Assembly: GCA_963969595.1 (NCBI GenBank)
Contig: OZ018408.1
Coordinates: forward strand, 14,877,823 to 14,941,822
Direction: 5' to 3'
Length of the DNA: 64,000 nucleotides
From: Neckera pumila
Lineage: Eukaryota > Streptophyta > Bryopsida > Hypnales > Neckeraceae
The position numbers and the translations under genes are program-made. Positions 34,301 through 46,939 of the stretch are shown here, piece after piece. Under the pieces are notes generated by a model that saw only the letters and a program-made list of their open reading frames with translations, was not told the origin of the DNA and made no database searches. Position 1 is the first letter of the stretch; every line of letters starts with the position of its first letter.

Positions 34301-36201
34301 ATAAAAAAACAACTCTACATGGTCACAGATTAGCGTTCACTAATGAGCCCAACTAAATGTTTCAATCTCAAACTCATTATCTAATAAGCCTAACTACCAG
34401 TTAGGCTTTCTCATTCAAGAGTAGGAGAGCCCTTCTGTGACCTGTTCTACCTTCACTGCTTTAAGCTACAATGTACTCCAACCAATATTTTGACTAAAAC
34501 AAAATCCAAACGTCATTTTCTCTCTCTGGATGTGGCCTTCTAGTTTGCAGATAAAATATCGCCCCCACACTTGAGAACTCTACAACGTTGAAATCTTTGC
34601 TGAAAAAACCTGCAGAGAGATTCAAATAGCCTGACGTGAGCAATTACCACAGATTCCAAATTATGATTATTGGCAAAATGAACTGTGCAAGTAGCTTCCA
34701 ACACTCTCCTCATGATGGATTAAAAAATCTTACCAACACAAATACTGCAATTACGCCCACCACTGCATATATCAAGATCCAAGACAACTAATTAATCTAC
34801 TCACAAAACCCCAAGAGCAATATGTAGTCCACATACATAGTCAATATTAATCACTAGAAATATAATTATCACAAAGCGAATTTTTGGATCAAAGAGGAAT
34901 TAGGACAAAGATAGTGAATCATATGGTGTACAGCTGAAGTACAACTCATTTTCAAAGCTTCTCATCTTCCCGCATATACGAACATGCCATGCTCGTTAGT
35001 CTTGTGACGTTCTAAAGTTGAAGATACTGACTAATGAAATACGTCAAGCATAGTTGGAAAAGCATGCATACCTTAATTAGACTCTTCTCTTCTTCAACAA
35101 TATTGGAAAATGTTGTCTGAAGCTGGAAACTACAAGCAATACCCACCAAAGATAGGCCTACTCCCAATGAGTCTAAGCGTCAAATTTTCATCACAAACAG
35201 CATGACCTTCAGGAGCAACAAAACCAGCAAAAAGCACGTACATTGAAAACATTCAAACAACATCATAGATAATATTTTCAATACCCCAGGTTTAAATATT
35301 AAGCAGATTTGAGTGTATGGACAATTCAACCCCTTCCAGTCATACAAACAGATAAAACGTGCGAACATATCTAAGCCGCAAGAAGCTCACAGGACCAACA
35401 CTACCATTTCACATCTAGGAGTAAAACCTCCTCACACAAGATTGGAAAAAAGTCATCAATACAATGGGTTACAATGGTTGACAAAAAAACTCACATCCAG
35501 GAAAGCCTTAGGGTTAGCCCCGGTCGTCACAGAGAAGGCAAGAACCCTCGAAATTCAACGCCGCCAATTGTAAGAACATCTCCCAGATGAGCTGCAACGG
35601 GGAGAACAAGCATTTAGGGTGTCAACATTGTAAAAATTCTGAAACACTAAAGAGACGAGAATGATATCAGAGTTACGAAAGGAAGTAGAAGAGTTATGAG
35701 GAGCCAAAAACAGAATAGAACTGAAGAAATGCATTGGAGTAAAGGAAAAACAAAGACTTGCTCAAGGTTAGCAAAAGGTTTAGGGCTGTTAGGGTTTCCA
35801 AACAAAGGACACATTGGCCATGAGGATTAAACCTAGGAGTGAGAAACGGGGCTCATCTGTAATGGCTTCGATCTACTTACGCTACCGCAGAAGAAATCAT
35901 CGATGGAGATCGCCAGTCGTCGTCCACCTCTACAAAATGATCGCTGCTCACCTCATAAAACCTCGAAGCTTACAGAACAAACAATCTTTGCGGCGCTTCC
36001 TCTTCTACACATCAATTGGGCTATTCCCGATTCCCTCAGATCTACCAGTTTTTGGAAAATTTTGGGTTTGAAGATCTTCAAACTGGGTACAGTTTTCTCG
36101 TGTTCTTCTTCGTTTTTTCTTTTTCTTCTGAAATACATGGACCTTCCTCTTTGTTTTTGTTGATACGTTTGCATCTTCCTTGTGTTGTCATTATTTAACT
36201 C
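34301..36201. other. Stretch with one possible exon of an unidentified minus-strand gene
   Basis: Apart from the candidate exon at 35072-35172 nothing can be joined into a gene. Further short open segments on the minus strand at about 34530-34720 and 35490-35570 might belong to it, but the phases could not be reconciled. Confidence 0.35.
35072..35172 (-). CDS. Possible exon of an unidentified small membrane protein gene
   Basis: The minus-strand segment runs from a CTTAG acceptor to an AAG/GTATGC donor. It reads SLGVGLSLVGIACSFQLQTT and continues FSNIVEEEKSLIK: a hydrophobic stretch followed by a charged one. Codon texture and the splice-like edges look coding, and the surrounding sequence does not. 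An upstream open segment (VLAFSVTTGANPKAFLD, about 35490-35550, minus) could be a previous exon, but no standard donor gives the right phase. I do not recognise the family. It could also be chance. Confidence 0.3.
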
Positions 36202-36205
36202 TTAA

Positions 36206-36857
36206 CCCCCACATGCCCAAGGCACCCAAATTTGTTGTTTCCAAAACTTTTAAGTCAATAAAACCTAACCAAGTTGCTATTTTTAGTAGTTTGTATTTTT
36301 TTAAAGTTTGTATTTTTTTAAAGTTTGTCTTGAAGTCTAATTTTAGCATCAAAAATTTGATCTTGAAAATAAATGATAGTGATTTTCTATTCAAGTTTTT
36401 GCACAAGGGTACCCATTGCAATCTTGACTTCAACTAGTGTTAAGAGCTCTTGGAAATGAGCCTCAAATACACTAGATCTTGGAGAAAAAATCACATTCAA
36501 AATTCATTTAAAAAAATTGTAGAGTAGATTTTAAGAAGCCATAAATTGATTGGGGTTACACAAGTTAGGCCCTTTAACCTCATATATTTTTGGTCACCAA
36601 CTTTTTAGATTTGACTTGTGTAAAGAAGATTGAAATTTTTTTGTAGTTCTAGCACCTTCATGGTTGAACATTATAATCTTTCACTCCATAAGTGATATTG
36701 TTGTGTTTTCTTTTCCTATGAGATCTCTAATACGTCCAGTTTGAATTTGTACATTTACAATTCCAAAAAAATTGATACAAATTATCAAAAAGTTAGCATT
36801 TTGTTCAATTTAGAGCAAATTCCAGGAAGCCCAAACCAAGCCTTGGGCATTTCGGGA
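36206..36857 (+). mobile_element. TTAA-flanked MITE-like element (family 3), 652 bp
   Basis: Flanked by TTAA at 36202-36205 and 36858-36861. The ends are CCCCCACATGCCCAAGGC and, read inverted, TCCCGAAATGCCCAAGGC. It is inverted relative to 43808-44429. Non-coding. Confidence 0.7.
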
Positions 36858-36861
36858 TTAA

Positions 36862-36987
36862 AGGACGCAGCCCCCCATGAGCAAAGTAGTCACCAAAATC
36901 TTGGATTATTGAATCAACAGGTCTATTCTTTATTTTTGCATTGAATAGTCAAGTCATCCATTGGCCAATTCTTGGTCTCAATGTCTT
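36862..36987. other. Short spacer between two TTAA elements
   Basis: About 126 bp without recognisable content. Confidence 0.4.
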
Positions 36988-36991
36988 TTAA

Positions 36992-38108
36992 TCCCTAAAG
37001 GCTTTTAAATATGTTTTCACCAAAAACACTCCAAAATTGCCATTTGTAGTATAAGTATTAAATTAAAAAATATATATATATCTGGATACATGTAAGCTAG
37101 GATCTTGTAATGTGCTAGTTTGAAAAGATATGGAAAAAATTCTATAGATTGCAAGATATTAGCATTTGAATTGCCAAAAACCTTTTTTTGGCCTTACAAA
37201 AATCCGGGCAATTGCACTTTATAAGGTCACATTTGTATTAAAAAAAATGTCCAAAATGGTGGTGCTTCTTTGGATTCATTCTTCAAGGCAAGTTGGTTAC
37301 ATGCTTGAAAAATTTCAAATCATTTCACTACAAGAAAAAGAGGTATTTAAAATATAGTCTTAGTTTTATAGTCTCATAAGTAATGACCTATTAAAGAGAT
37401 TTTTAGTAAAATTTTACTAGAAATACATGTGTTTTCAATAAATTTTTACTAAAAATTCTCCTTAAAAGATCATTATTTATAAGAATATACTCTTAGAATT
37501 ATACTAAAAATACCCCTTTTGCTTGTAGTATTTGGAATTCCACAACATATAAGAAAAAATAGTAATTATAAAGATGTAGAAAATGATTCAAAATACGAAT
37601 TGTTAAGAATTTATTTGTGAAAATATAAAACGCCAATCCCTAATGGTTGTAATGTTATAATAAACAATCCACATTCAATGGTGGGATTTTTTCAAAATAT
37701 TGAAAATAGAGTTAAATAAAGGACTTCACAGTTTATTGACAACTAATGATTCTATAACTCCCCACAAACTAAAATTCCTCATCACTGTCATCTCATTAAT
37801 CTGAGTGGAATGATTTCTCTCTCTCTCAAAATAAATAAAAACAATTTGAAATTTTTATTTTTTTTACAAGTGATTTTTGAAGAACTTTTTTGAGCTGACC
37901 GAGGTACTCGCCAGAAATACAAAATCACATATCATACGATAAATCTTTTAACCATGTAGTGAAAAATTATCAAAATAGTTGAACCCTAAAGCTACTCCTT
38001 GGGCACATGTTGCATGCAAAAATTTCAAAGAAAAAGTAAAAAATCCTTTTGTAGTAAGCTGCGCAAAATTGCTATGTTGCTAAAAAATGTTGTTTGGACC
38101 TTTAGGGA
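36992..38108 (-). mobile_element. TTAA-flanked MITE-like element (family 1) carrying a nested CACTA-type MITE
   Basis: Flanked by TTAA at 36988-36991 and 38109-38112. The ends are TCCCTAAAGGC and, read inverted, TCCCTAAAGGTCC. It is 1117 bp. Subtracting the 205-bp insert and its 3-bp target duplication gives about 909 bp, close to the 934-935 bp of its relatives. Inverted relative to 3430-4364. Confidence 0.75.
37326..37530. mobile_element. CACTA-type MITE, 205 bp, nested in the family 1 element
   Basis: The left end is CACTACAAGAAAAAGAGGTA and the right end, read inverted, is TACTACAAGCAAAAGGGGTA. It is flanked by TTT on both sides (37323-37325 and 37531-37533). CACTACAAG ends and a 3-bp target duplication are the marks of the CACTA superfamily. 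The homologous empty site ATCATTTGGAAT is intact at about 42056-42067 and, reversed, at about 4012-4022. Confidence 0.75.
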
Positions 38109-38112
38109 TTAA

Positions 38113-41100
38113 GGGTTGAATTTGGTGCTTGAATCTTGGTTGCGGATTAATTCACAAAAACTAAAAGGTAGTCCTTCTATTCACCCACATTGTATAATTT
38201 CTAAAGGTACTTCTCACCAACCGAGAATATTTTACATATTGAGAGTGACAATATCTATACTTAAAATTTGTTTGTTTGGTTGATATGATTTGATCTAAAG
38301 AACCATGAGTCTCTGAGCCCGTTCTTAGTAACAATGCAAGCACTCATCAAGGAGGGATGCAAGTTATGTTTTGTGGCATTTGAAACCATGGTGTGAAAGT
38401 TCTTGCCGTTTTTTGGATTATTTTTAAATTTAAAAAAATGAATAATATTCTTATTTATTTTGGAAAAAACAGAACTTCCACATTGCACGTCCAAAAGTCA
38501 CAAAACATAGCACTTGCACTTGCACTCCTTTGCGTAAATAGCTTTCTATTTGAAAAAAAATAAAAAATAAAAAATAAAAATAACCTTTATTTTCATTTTG
38601 ATTGTAGCAAAGGCACAAGGCTCATTAGTAATTCCACTAAGATGAAGGGTGTAAATGAAATTTTCCACTGTATTTCTTTGCAATCACAATCCTCCGTCAC
38701 CAAAAGGAGGTATTTTATTCTCCTAAGTCCTTTGAATATGAATGTTTTTAAAAGGTATATTTTTCTATAATTTCCATTTTTTATTTTTGTAAGGCTCATT
38801 TTTCCTTTTCAACATTAAAACATTTCCATTGGTATTAATTTAATTGCAAGAGTACATTCACATAAAGGGGAAACATCTTACTCTTTAATCCCTCAAGGCC
38901 TAACAACTTCTTGACTTGGAGGTTTTTAGTGAATTCTTCGATTTTGATATGTTTTTTCACATACGTTTGCTTGAAATTTTTAATTGTAACCAAAACAAAA
39001 GTAAACACTACTTTGTCTTGTAAGCATGGAATTAATTGTGGAAAATATTGATCATTGGATTTTTAGATTAAAACAATTTGGAATGATCAATTCATAGGCA
39101 AGAAACTCAACTTTTGAGGAAGAAAAAGTATAAGAAGATAAATAATGCATTTTATCCCCCAAGAAATATATTGGAATCTAAGACAAAGTTCATATTCTTT
39201 AGTCTTAAATAATGAGATTTAAAAACCTCTCTCAAATTTGTTGACATTTTCAAACAAAAGGAATAGAAAGCCAAAATTGAGGCCAAAATTGACTAAATTG
39301 GATCCTACAAAATTTATATAAAATTATATATGCACCAATGTTTGAAATTTAATGAGTGATATTATTAGCATATTCTTCAAAACATTGTCAAAAAATTTGG
39401 AACCATTTTAACTATGTAGTACTCTTTATCACACCTAATTGAACCTTGTAATTTTAAAATTGCTAAGGACAAAACTTTGAAAGAATTTCCTCCAAATCCA
39501 ATTTGCTTGTGTAGACCGAAGACTAGAAATGTTCAAGAAAATGTTCTATTCCATCTTCACTATTCTTTTCATTGTAAAATACTTATATTTACTTGCTTTT
39601 CTCCAACACTAAATTTTCTAATAAGTTTTTAAATACTTCTCACATTGAAAGTTTGAAAATTGAAAAATGCAATAAGTATGTCAATTTGCTCTTCTATAAG
39701 TCTCTACTGTATAAAATTTTGAAATTTGTTTCACCCTACCAAGCATTTGCCATTGAAAATTTGAAGAGGGCACACTGCGTCTTTTTAGTTCTTGAGGAGA
39801 AAAGAGGAAAAAATAACCTCAATAAATTCAATTGGTTAAAATTATCTTAGTACAATATATTCTTCCATTTAATTCCAATCCTCCATTGCAGTGCAAGCTG
39901 TTTTATTTCATTCAAGGTTTGAGTGAACTTCCTTCATGTAAATGTTTATGAACTACTAAAAAGAGCTTGAGAGGAAGGCAGATGTAAGTTATGTCATTGT
40001 GTGAGCGTTTGAAGCTAAATAAATTAGTGCTCCATTTATTTATTAAATTTTTTCCTTGAAACTGCTCAATTTATTTTTCACAAGCTTCAGACACAAGACC
40101 TTTGTTTGTGCCAGACTCTCCTTTTTTTCTCATCTCTACATGCAATTGATATAGAACCATGTACAAAAATTACAAAGCCAAGATTAACAAAGTTAGTCAA
40201 ATTCATCAAGGATACATAAGAAATAAAATTGTGAGTATGCAACAACAATGGCCCTTGATTTTTAGAAATTAATTAATTATAGAATAGAAAATTTGAAGTA
40301 TGCTTAATCTCAAAATCTTTTGGATGAACTTTTGAATTTTAGAACTTTAATATAGGAGTAACAAACTTTACAATCAATATCCAACATATTTTACATGAAG
40401 TTACTTATTTTTCATGCATTTTTCATCTATTGATTTGGTTCACTGTTTAAGAAAAAGTGTACAGCATCATTTTATGTAAATAAATGCATTTCTACTAAAA
40501 CATTTGAAGAAGATTTTAATATCATCAACTCTTTGATGAGCTAATTGTGGTAACACAATACAATATTAGAGAATATTTTGTATAAAAATACAAATGAATC
40601 AATTTGAATGACAGAAAATAAAATTCAAATGCATTTTGATTGTATAATTGAATGAAAAAAATACAAAGAAGAAATTTCTTTTTTATTTGTGGCCTACCAA
40701 TGGTGAAGTAGCATAATTTTCTTAATATTTTAGGTAATTGGAATGAAGACCCTGGATACCAAAAACAATATATATTTAACAAAACAAAAGCAACAAAAGA
40801 TGTATTTGGAAAAGTTTTTCTTCATACAACATCCCAATCACCTAATGACATTTCAACAATCCTTGTAACATGCAATCTTTTTGAGTATTTATAATACTTC
40901 TATTCGTAAGTTAATATTGAATCATATATTGTATTCATTTGTGCTTGAACAAAATACTATTCAGTATTTATACACGGCAAAATTCCTTAAGCACAATAAG
41001 ATGTATATAATGGCTCAAAATTTACATATACAAAAGCTACAAGTTATTTGTAATTTTTTTGTCATTGTATTTTAGATATTAAAATACTATTATTCTTGAC

Positions 41101-41707
41101 TTATTTTTTTATTTATTACATACAAATACATATTTTACATTTTTAAAGATCAAATTGGGAAGAATCTGATGTTCAAGGTAATATTATAAAGGCCTTGAAT
41201 CCTTAGAATTGAGTGTTTTTTAATTTTTAAAAAAACTTTAGAACCTAAAGGATTACCAAGTGTAGTATTCTAGATTGATTAAAACAAAATGTAAGCAAAT
41301 GAACATAGTGGTAGTGAATTTTCCAACCAATTGGGACAAGAAATGAAAATAAAAAGTTGAAAATGAATGTTACAGTCTATTATCTTAACTTGTAATGTTT
41401 TTGGTTTAAATTTTTAACATTTTCACACACAAGTTTTAGGGACGCTAACATTCCTGAAGATGAAAGAAATATATTTTCAAATTTATTTTGGATATTATTT
41501 TGGATATTACATCTATAGCTTTGAATGTGAATGTAGGAATATATGAAGATAGCATTTTGCATTGTTCAATAGAAAATACAAGAAGAAATTGAAATTGATT
41601 CATAAACCTCAAACGCCAGGTTGGTGACTGTAGAAATGATCACTTTGGCTATTGTGTGCCATCATTCATTTAATTCAAAATAAACAAGGTAAGTTACTCA
41701 TTGAAGA
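38113..41707. other. AT-rich intergenic stretch, no gene seen
   Basis: No protein-like frame or RNA gene was found. A TTAA followed by TCCCTCAAGGCC (38885-38900) looks like a left end of another TTAA-type element, but I could not place its right end. Confidence 0.45.
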
Positions 41708-41711
41708 TTAA

Positions 41712-42347
41712 TCCCTAAATGTAATTGACTATGTTTTTACCAAAAACGTTCCAAAACTGCCATTTCTAATACAAGTACCAAAATTAATTTAGAAAAAAAA
41801 TATTTTTGGACACATGCAATTGTAAGATCTTGTAGTGCACTGGTTTAAAAAGATGTGGAAAAAATATAAGAATTTTCCACCATGCAAATTGCAAGATATA
41901 AGTGTTTGAATTGAGAAAAATACTTTTTTTGTCCTTGCGAAAGCAGGCAGCTGCACTTCACAAGGTGACATTTGTATAAAAAAATGTCCAAAATGGTGGT
42001 TACATTTTGGAATCATTTCTAAAGTCAAGTTGGCTATATGTTTGAAAAATTTAAGATCATTTGGAATGTACAGCACATAGGAAAAAAATAGTAAGTAGAA
42101 AGAAGTAGATAATGATTCAAGACACTAAATTGTTAAGAATTTAATTATGGAATTCAAAAATGCCAATCCCAATGGTTGTAATGTTGTCATAAACAATCTA
42201 CACCCAATGTTTTTGTTTTTTTCAAAAGTATTGAGAAGTGAGTTAAATAAAAAACTTCAAAGTTTATTTTATAGATTCCGTAACTACCCGCAAACTAGAA
42301 CTCCTCATAATTTGCATCTCATTAATAAAAATAGAACGGTTCAAAGC

Positions 42348-42383
<36 letters not shown>

Positions 42384-42645
42384 ACCAATTTCAAATCTTT
42401 ATTTTTTTTTAAATTGATTTTAAGAATTTTTTGAGCTGCCCACCGAGCACTAAAAATCATATTTCATACAATAACTTTTAAACCATGCAGTCAAAAGTTG
42501 TAAAAATTGTTGGGCCTTAAAGCTACTCCTCAAGAAATATTGTGTGAAAATTTCAAAGACAAAAATAAAAACTCCATTTATGCATTTATAGTGAACTGCC
42601 CAAAATTGTTATGTTGCCAAAAAACGGTGTTTGGACATTTAGGGG
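41712..42645 (-). mobile_element. Complete TTAA-flanked MITE-like element (family 1), 934 bp
   Basis: Flanked by TTAA at 41708-41711 and 42646-42649. The ends are TCCCTAAATG and, read inverted, CCCCTAAATGTCCAAACACC. It lies inverted to 3430-4364 and is nearly the same length. A (TA)n(GA)n microsatellite occurs inside it at about 42346-42382. Confidence 0.75.
42346..42382. repeat. (TA)n(GA)n microsatellite
   Basis: About nine TA units run into about nine GA units, inside the family 1 element. Confidence 0.85.
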
Positions 42646-42649
42646 TTAA

Positions 42650-43803
42650 ACTATTTTGCAAGATCTCCCCCTTTGCACAAAATTCTAAGGATGAACAATT
42701 GCACTTCCATCCTATATAGAAAGATTTTTTGTCATTCACAAGCCAAAAAATGGCCACAATGTTGTTTAATGGTTAAAGGACATTTTATGTTTGGTGGCTT
42801 TGGCAAACTTCATTACATTTCTATATCAAGACGCACATTTCAAAAATTTGATTTTTTCCCCATGTAATCATACATCTCTAAAATGTTTTTCATAATCGAA
42901 TGCAAGAATTACAATTTTGACAATTTCGGAAAATTTTAAAATGGAGCAAGAAAGTAGAATTTTGGAGCTGCATTTTCTTAGGGAAAGTGAGGCGAAGTAA
43001 AGGACGTCGGAGGGAAACTCCGCCACTTTTCCGGTGACTCACACCGGGAACTCAATATGAGCTCCCTGTGGTGGAGATGCAAGAAATCTCTCAGCAAAAT
43101 GTTTGCCTCAATCATCCTTTAAGGTAACTACACCTAAAACCAACTGTGTTCTAATTGCGACCCCTATCTAGGAAGGACTGACATGTTGCTTGAAGTATGT
43201 TCTACTGTCAATGATGAGTTAGGTAGGCTTAAATGGTCGCTTTTAAGAGCATACTACCCTATGTGGAGGCAGCTAGCACACTGTGTTTTTCAATCTAATG
43301 CTCGGTTTTTGAGGTAGAGTCCTGATACGAATTTCTGTAACGCATTAAAGAAAGCGCACGCCTGACTTACGTACTCACTGGAGACGAGTGGATCTCTTCG
43401 CCCCATCTCTGACGCTGCCACTGCTGGAGGTTCGGCATCTGATCCTGCGGTATGAAATGTTCAGTAGTCCTAGATATTAGACCGTGCGGTCTGAAATTTA
43501 TATCAGTCCTAGAAAATGGATGGAAAAATGGCCTATGAATATGCCATTTTAACAAAATAACATTTGAGTAAGTTTTGTTGATTAGTTTCATGTTTTGATC
43601 ATTTTATAGATATGAACTTTGAAATTATGATGTTCTTTGATAATTATCTAGTTATAGGAGGATTATTTGGTACTTCCCTTTGCACCATAGCATCTTTTTA
43701 TGATTGTAATTGAGGAATACTACACTGCAAAATCCATGGGTGTAGCTGGAGGCAACAGTATGGGTGTAGTTCAACATTTTGGTATTTTTTTTATAATGAT
43801 TAG
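42650..43803. other. Intergenic stretch, no gene seen
   Basis: Includes a short CCGG-containing block at about 43015-43060 related to 33625-33765. A small duplication lies at about 43440-43515, where 'gcggt.tgaaat' followed by 'agtcctaga' occurs twice. No coding region supported. Confidence 0.4.
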
Positions 43804-43807
43804 TTAA

Positions 43808-44429
43808 CCCCTAAATGCCCAAGGCTTGTTTTAGGCTTCCTGGAATTTGCTCTAAATTGAACAAAATGCCAACATTTTGATAAGTTGTATCAATTTTTTT
43901 GAATTGTAACCGTACAAATTCAAACTATAAATGTTAGAGATCTCATAGGAAAAGAAAACACAACAATATCACTTATGGAGTAAAAGATTATAATGTTTGA
44001 CCATGAAGGTGCTAAAATTGCAAAAATCTTTCAATCTTCTTTACACAAGTTAAATCTAAAAAGTTGGTGACCAAAAAAATATGAGGTTAAAGGGCCTAAC
44101 TTGTATAACCCCGATCAATTTATGGCTTCTTAAAATCTACTCTACAATTTTTTTAAATGAATTTTGAATGTGATTTTTACTCCAAGATTTAGTGTATTTG
44201 AGGCTCATTTTCAAGAGCTCTCAACACTACAGGAAGTCAAGATTGCAATACCCTTGTACAAAAATTTGAATAGAAAAATTACTATCAATTTATTTTCAAG
44301 ATCGGATTTTTGGTGCTAAATTAGACTTCAAGAAGAATTCTCTAAAAATATAACTTACTAAAAATAGAAACTTGGTTTAACTTCAAAGTTTTGCAAACAC
44401 CAGATTTGGGTGCCTTGAGCATTTAGGGG
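43808..44429 (-). mobile_element. TTAA-flanked MITE-like element (family 3), 622 bp
   Basis: Flanked by TTAA at 43804-43807 and 44430-44433. The ends are CCCCTAAATGCCCAAGGC and, read inverted, CCCCTAAATGCTCAAGGCAC. It is an inverted relative of 36206-36857, sharing for example 'ttcctggaatttgctctaaattga'. Non-coding. Confidence 0.75.
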
Positions 44430-44519
44430 TTAAATTTTGTTGTGGGCACATCTAATTTTTAGTATATTATTGTACTTTGGAGTGTATGAATTTTGCAATA
44501 AGTTGTGCAATAATCAACT

Positions 44520-44745
44520 ACTCTTTCATTCATCTCGTTGACTATTTTCATCCATAATTTCATGCAATTTATAAATTTTCATCCATTGCATCACTATCCA
44601 AGAATATATCCATTCTAGTTGATTTCGTCCAAATGTCATGATGATATTTATCCAATAATATGATGAAGTTCATCCAATTTTTCAACATAATTCATCCAAA
44701 TTTGACCAAAAATTCATCCAGAATTGTCCCTAAATTCATCTACAT
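44520..44745. repeat. Degenerate TTCATCCA-rich repeat
   Basis: Many copies of TCATCCA at 10-40 bp spacing. The complementary motif TGGATGA dominates at 34100-34300, suggesting related tracts in opposite orientation. Confidence 0.4.
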
Positions 44746-44864
44746 CACTCTCAGCGATATGAATTTTGGCATGGCTGAAGTATATAGAACGGGGCTAAAG
44801 TTTTGCCCCACACCCCACCTTCATGCATCAAGGCTGGGGGGAGGCAAATCCTTCCCACTTTAGC

Positions 44865-45224
44865 CATTAGAGAAAATTTCAACGGAGGGCTGCTCCATAG
44901 CCCTCCAGGGTACCCTGAAATTTGTTTTTTGGAGGCTAAGAAAATCATTTTCTCCCTATCCTTGCCCACTTGAAATTATAGTGGCAATGGTGCAAGAACC
45001 GAGTTTTAAGAGTTTAAAATTATTTTTTTTAAACTAAAAAAATTAATTAATTAATTTAAAAAAAACACTAAATTTTTTTTTTGCGAAATCTGATTGTTTT
45101 GACGAGCAGTCAATTTGGCTGACTTCTCACTGCGGCACTTTTTCAAAGTGATGGACCAAGCTTTGAAATAGCTTGTTTTGTCACTCTAAATTAGTCTTCC
45201 GGAGGGCTGAAATTTTCTGTTATG
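44865..45224. mobile_element. Foldback MITE with CATTAG-type ends, 360 bp
   Basis: The left end is CATTAGAGAAAATTTCAACG and the right end, read inverted, is CATAACAGAAAATTTCAGCC, followed by related GGAGGG text. The body has AT-only tracts. It resembles 59252-59523. Confidence 0.55.
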
Positions 45225-46935
45225 CATAGGCTAATGCCCCTAAGCTCCTAGTGAGCTTGCAACCATAGGAAAAATAAATCATGAACAATGCTGGGACAAT
45301 TACTTACCTTACCTACCAACAATCATAATCAATTTAAGGAGTTAGATTAGGTTGTATAAACATCTACCATTTGATAAAGTAGACAAAGTAAATTTGCACC
45401 TTGGTTGTGTGTCTATGCAATTTTTGATGTGGCTTTATGAGGTAAAGGAAAAAATTATTATAATTAGAAAGTTTTATTTGGAAAAAATTACAAGAAAGGA
45501 ATCCTTATTTCAATAAGAAATCACACTTTTCCAACAAAGCACTAATCTGTTATAAACTTTTGAAGTGTGCAGCTCTAAAAGCCTATAAGCATCACAAGGT
45601 AACCTGTCCACTTTAAAATAAAGAATTTTTTGTCTGTATATAGTATTCATCTTACTTAGAAAAAATGGCTATAATTTTTTTGTAAACACATTCAAACATC
45701 ACGGTTCTATAATGGTCTAGCCTTGGATCTAGAAATTAAAACTCTAAAAGACATTAAGCTCCTGCGGAGCTTTTTAAAACCCTAGACAGGATTATACAAT
45801 TTGAATTTTTGACATTATTTTTGAAATCTTTATTGGAGTTGGATGTTTATACTTTATACAACGTGCCCAAAAATTAGAAGAAAAACATCACTGTATCTTG
45901 TAGACCCAAGTTATGTTGTTAGATAGATTTCAAGCGGCTCAAGTGGGGCCTATTATGCATTGACTATCAATGTTCTGAATCAACCCAAAGGGCAAGCTAA
46001 CCACTATAAGTGGTAATTAAAGGTGGGCAATAGATTTTCCACATTGTAAGTGAAGTCAAAGAAATCACCTACTTATAGTAAAGCATCAAGAAAATTATTA
46101 AACCATGTACTTTAATATAGCATTCTTTTTTAATTTATCTATAACCTCATCAATGCTTTTTTGGTAATTTGCCCTTTGAGGAAGTGGATTTAGCAAAAGT
46201 GTCTCTTTTAGGTGTTGCTACCTTAAATTGTATCCTTAAACCATTCCTTAAACCCCTTAAAGACCAAGGGATAGTCCAAATTTCTAAAATTGTGAAGATG
46301 TATCATAAAATTCAACTTAGGACAATAATTTAATGACAAGTCTCAAACAATAGTTGTAAAATATGATTCAAAGATCATTTACATCCTTATGATTAGATCA
46401 ACCACTACACCAAGTATATCAATATTTTCGATTATATTTGAAGCCAAAAATTAAAAATTCCTTCTAAACATCAATTGTAGGCTGAATATTTTTTATTTTT
46501 ACAAGATTTTTTTATTTTCCAAAAGTTGAATTTTAATCATAGTGATTTTCTTAGATTCTTATTTTACTTTTCTATTCAACCTGTTTTTAAAGGGTCTTTT
46601 TTTGAACTTTGAAAAAAATTAATTTTCAAGGCAAGATCTACTTGTATCCTTTGAATTATAGAATATTTGCAAAGCAAAGTCTTCCGGATCTATACTATAC
46701 AATAAGTGTTAAAAAAACTAACACAAGAATTTGCAAAAAATTTAAGAATGAAGAAATACATTTTTTTGAACTTATAAAGTGCTTGTATTCATCCTTGTTG
46801 GAAATTTGAATGCCTAGTCCTTAAGGAGTCATAGACAGTTCAAGGAAGATGTCACTTATCCTTAGATAGAGGAGGCATTTTCAGAAATAGACTATTTATG
46901 GACCTCCTAAAGTCGGAGCACCCATAGTTGATCAC
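45225..46935. other. AT-rich intergenic stretch, no gene seen
   Basis: An inverted pair of 'aaagggcaa' blocks at about 45980 and 46168 may mark a small foldback. The last part (about 46890-46935) resembles the family E repeat at 58210-58240. Confidence 0.4.
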
Positions 46936-46939
46936 TTAA

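Noticed and set aside
34530..34720. Open minus-strand segments that could be further exons of the 35.1 kb candidate
   Set aside because: Several mutually exclusive frames are open and none joins the candidate exon in a consistent phase with good splice sites.
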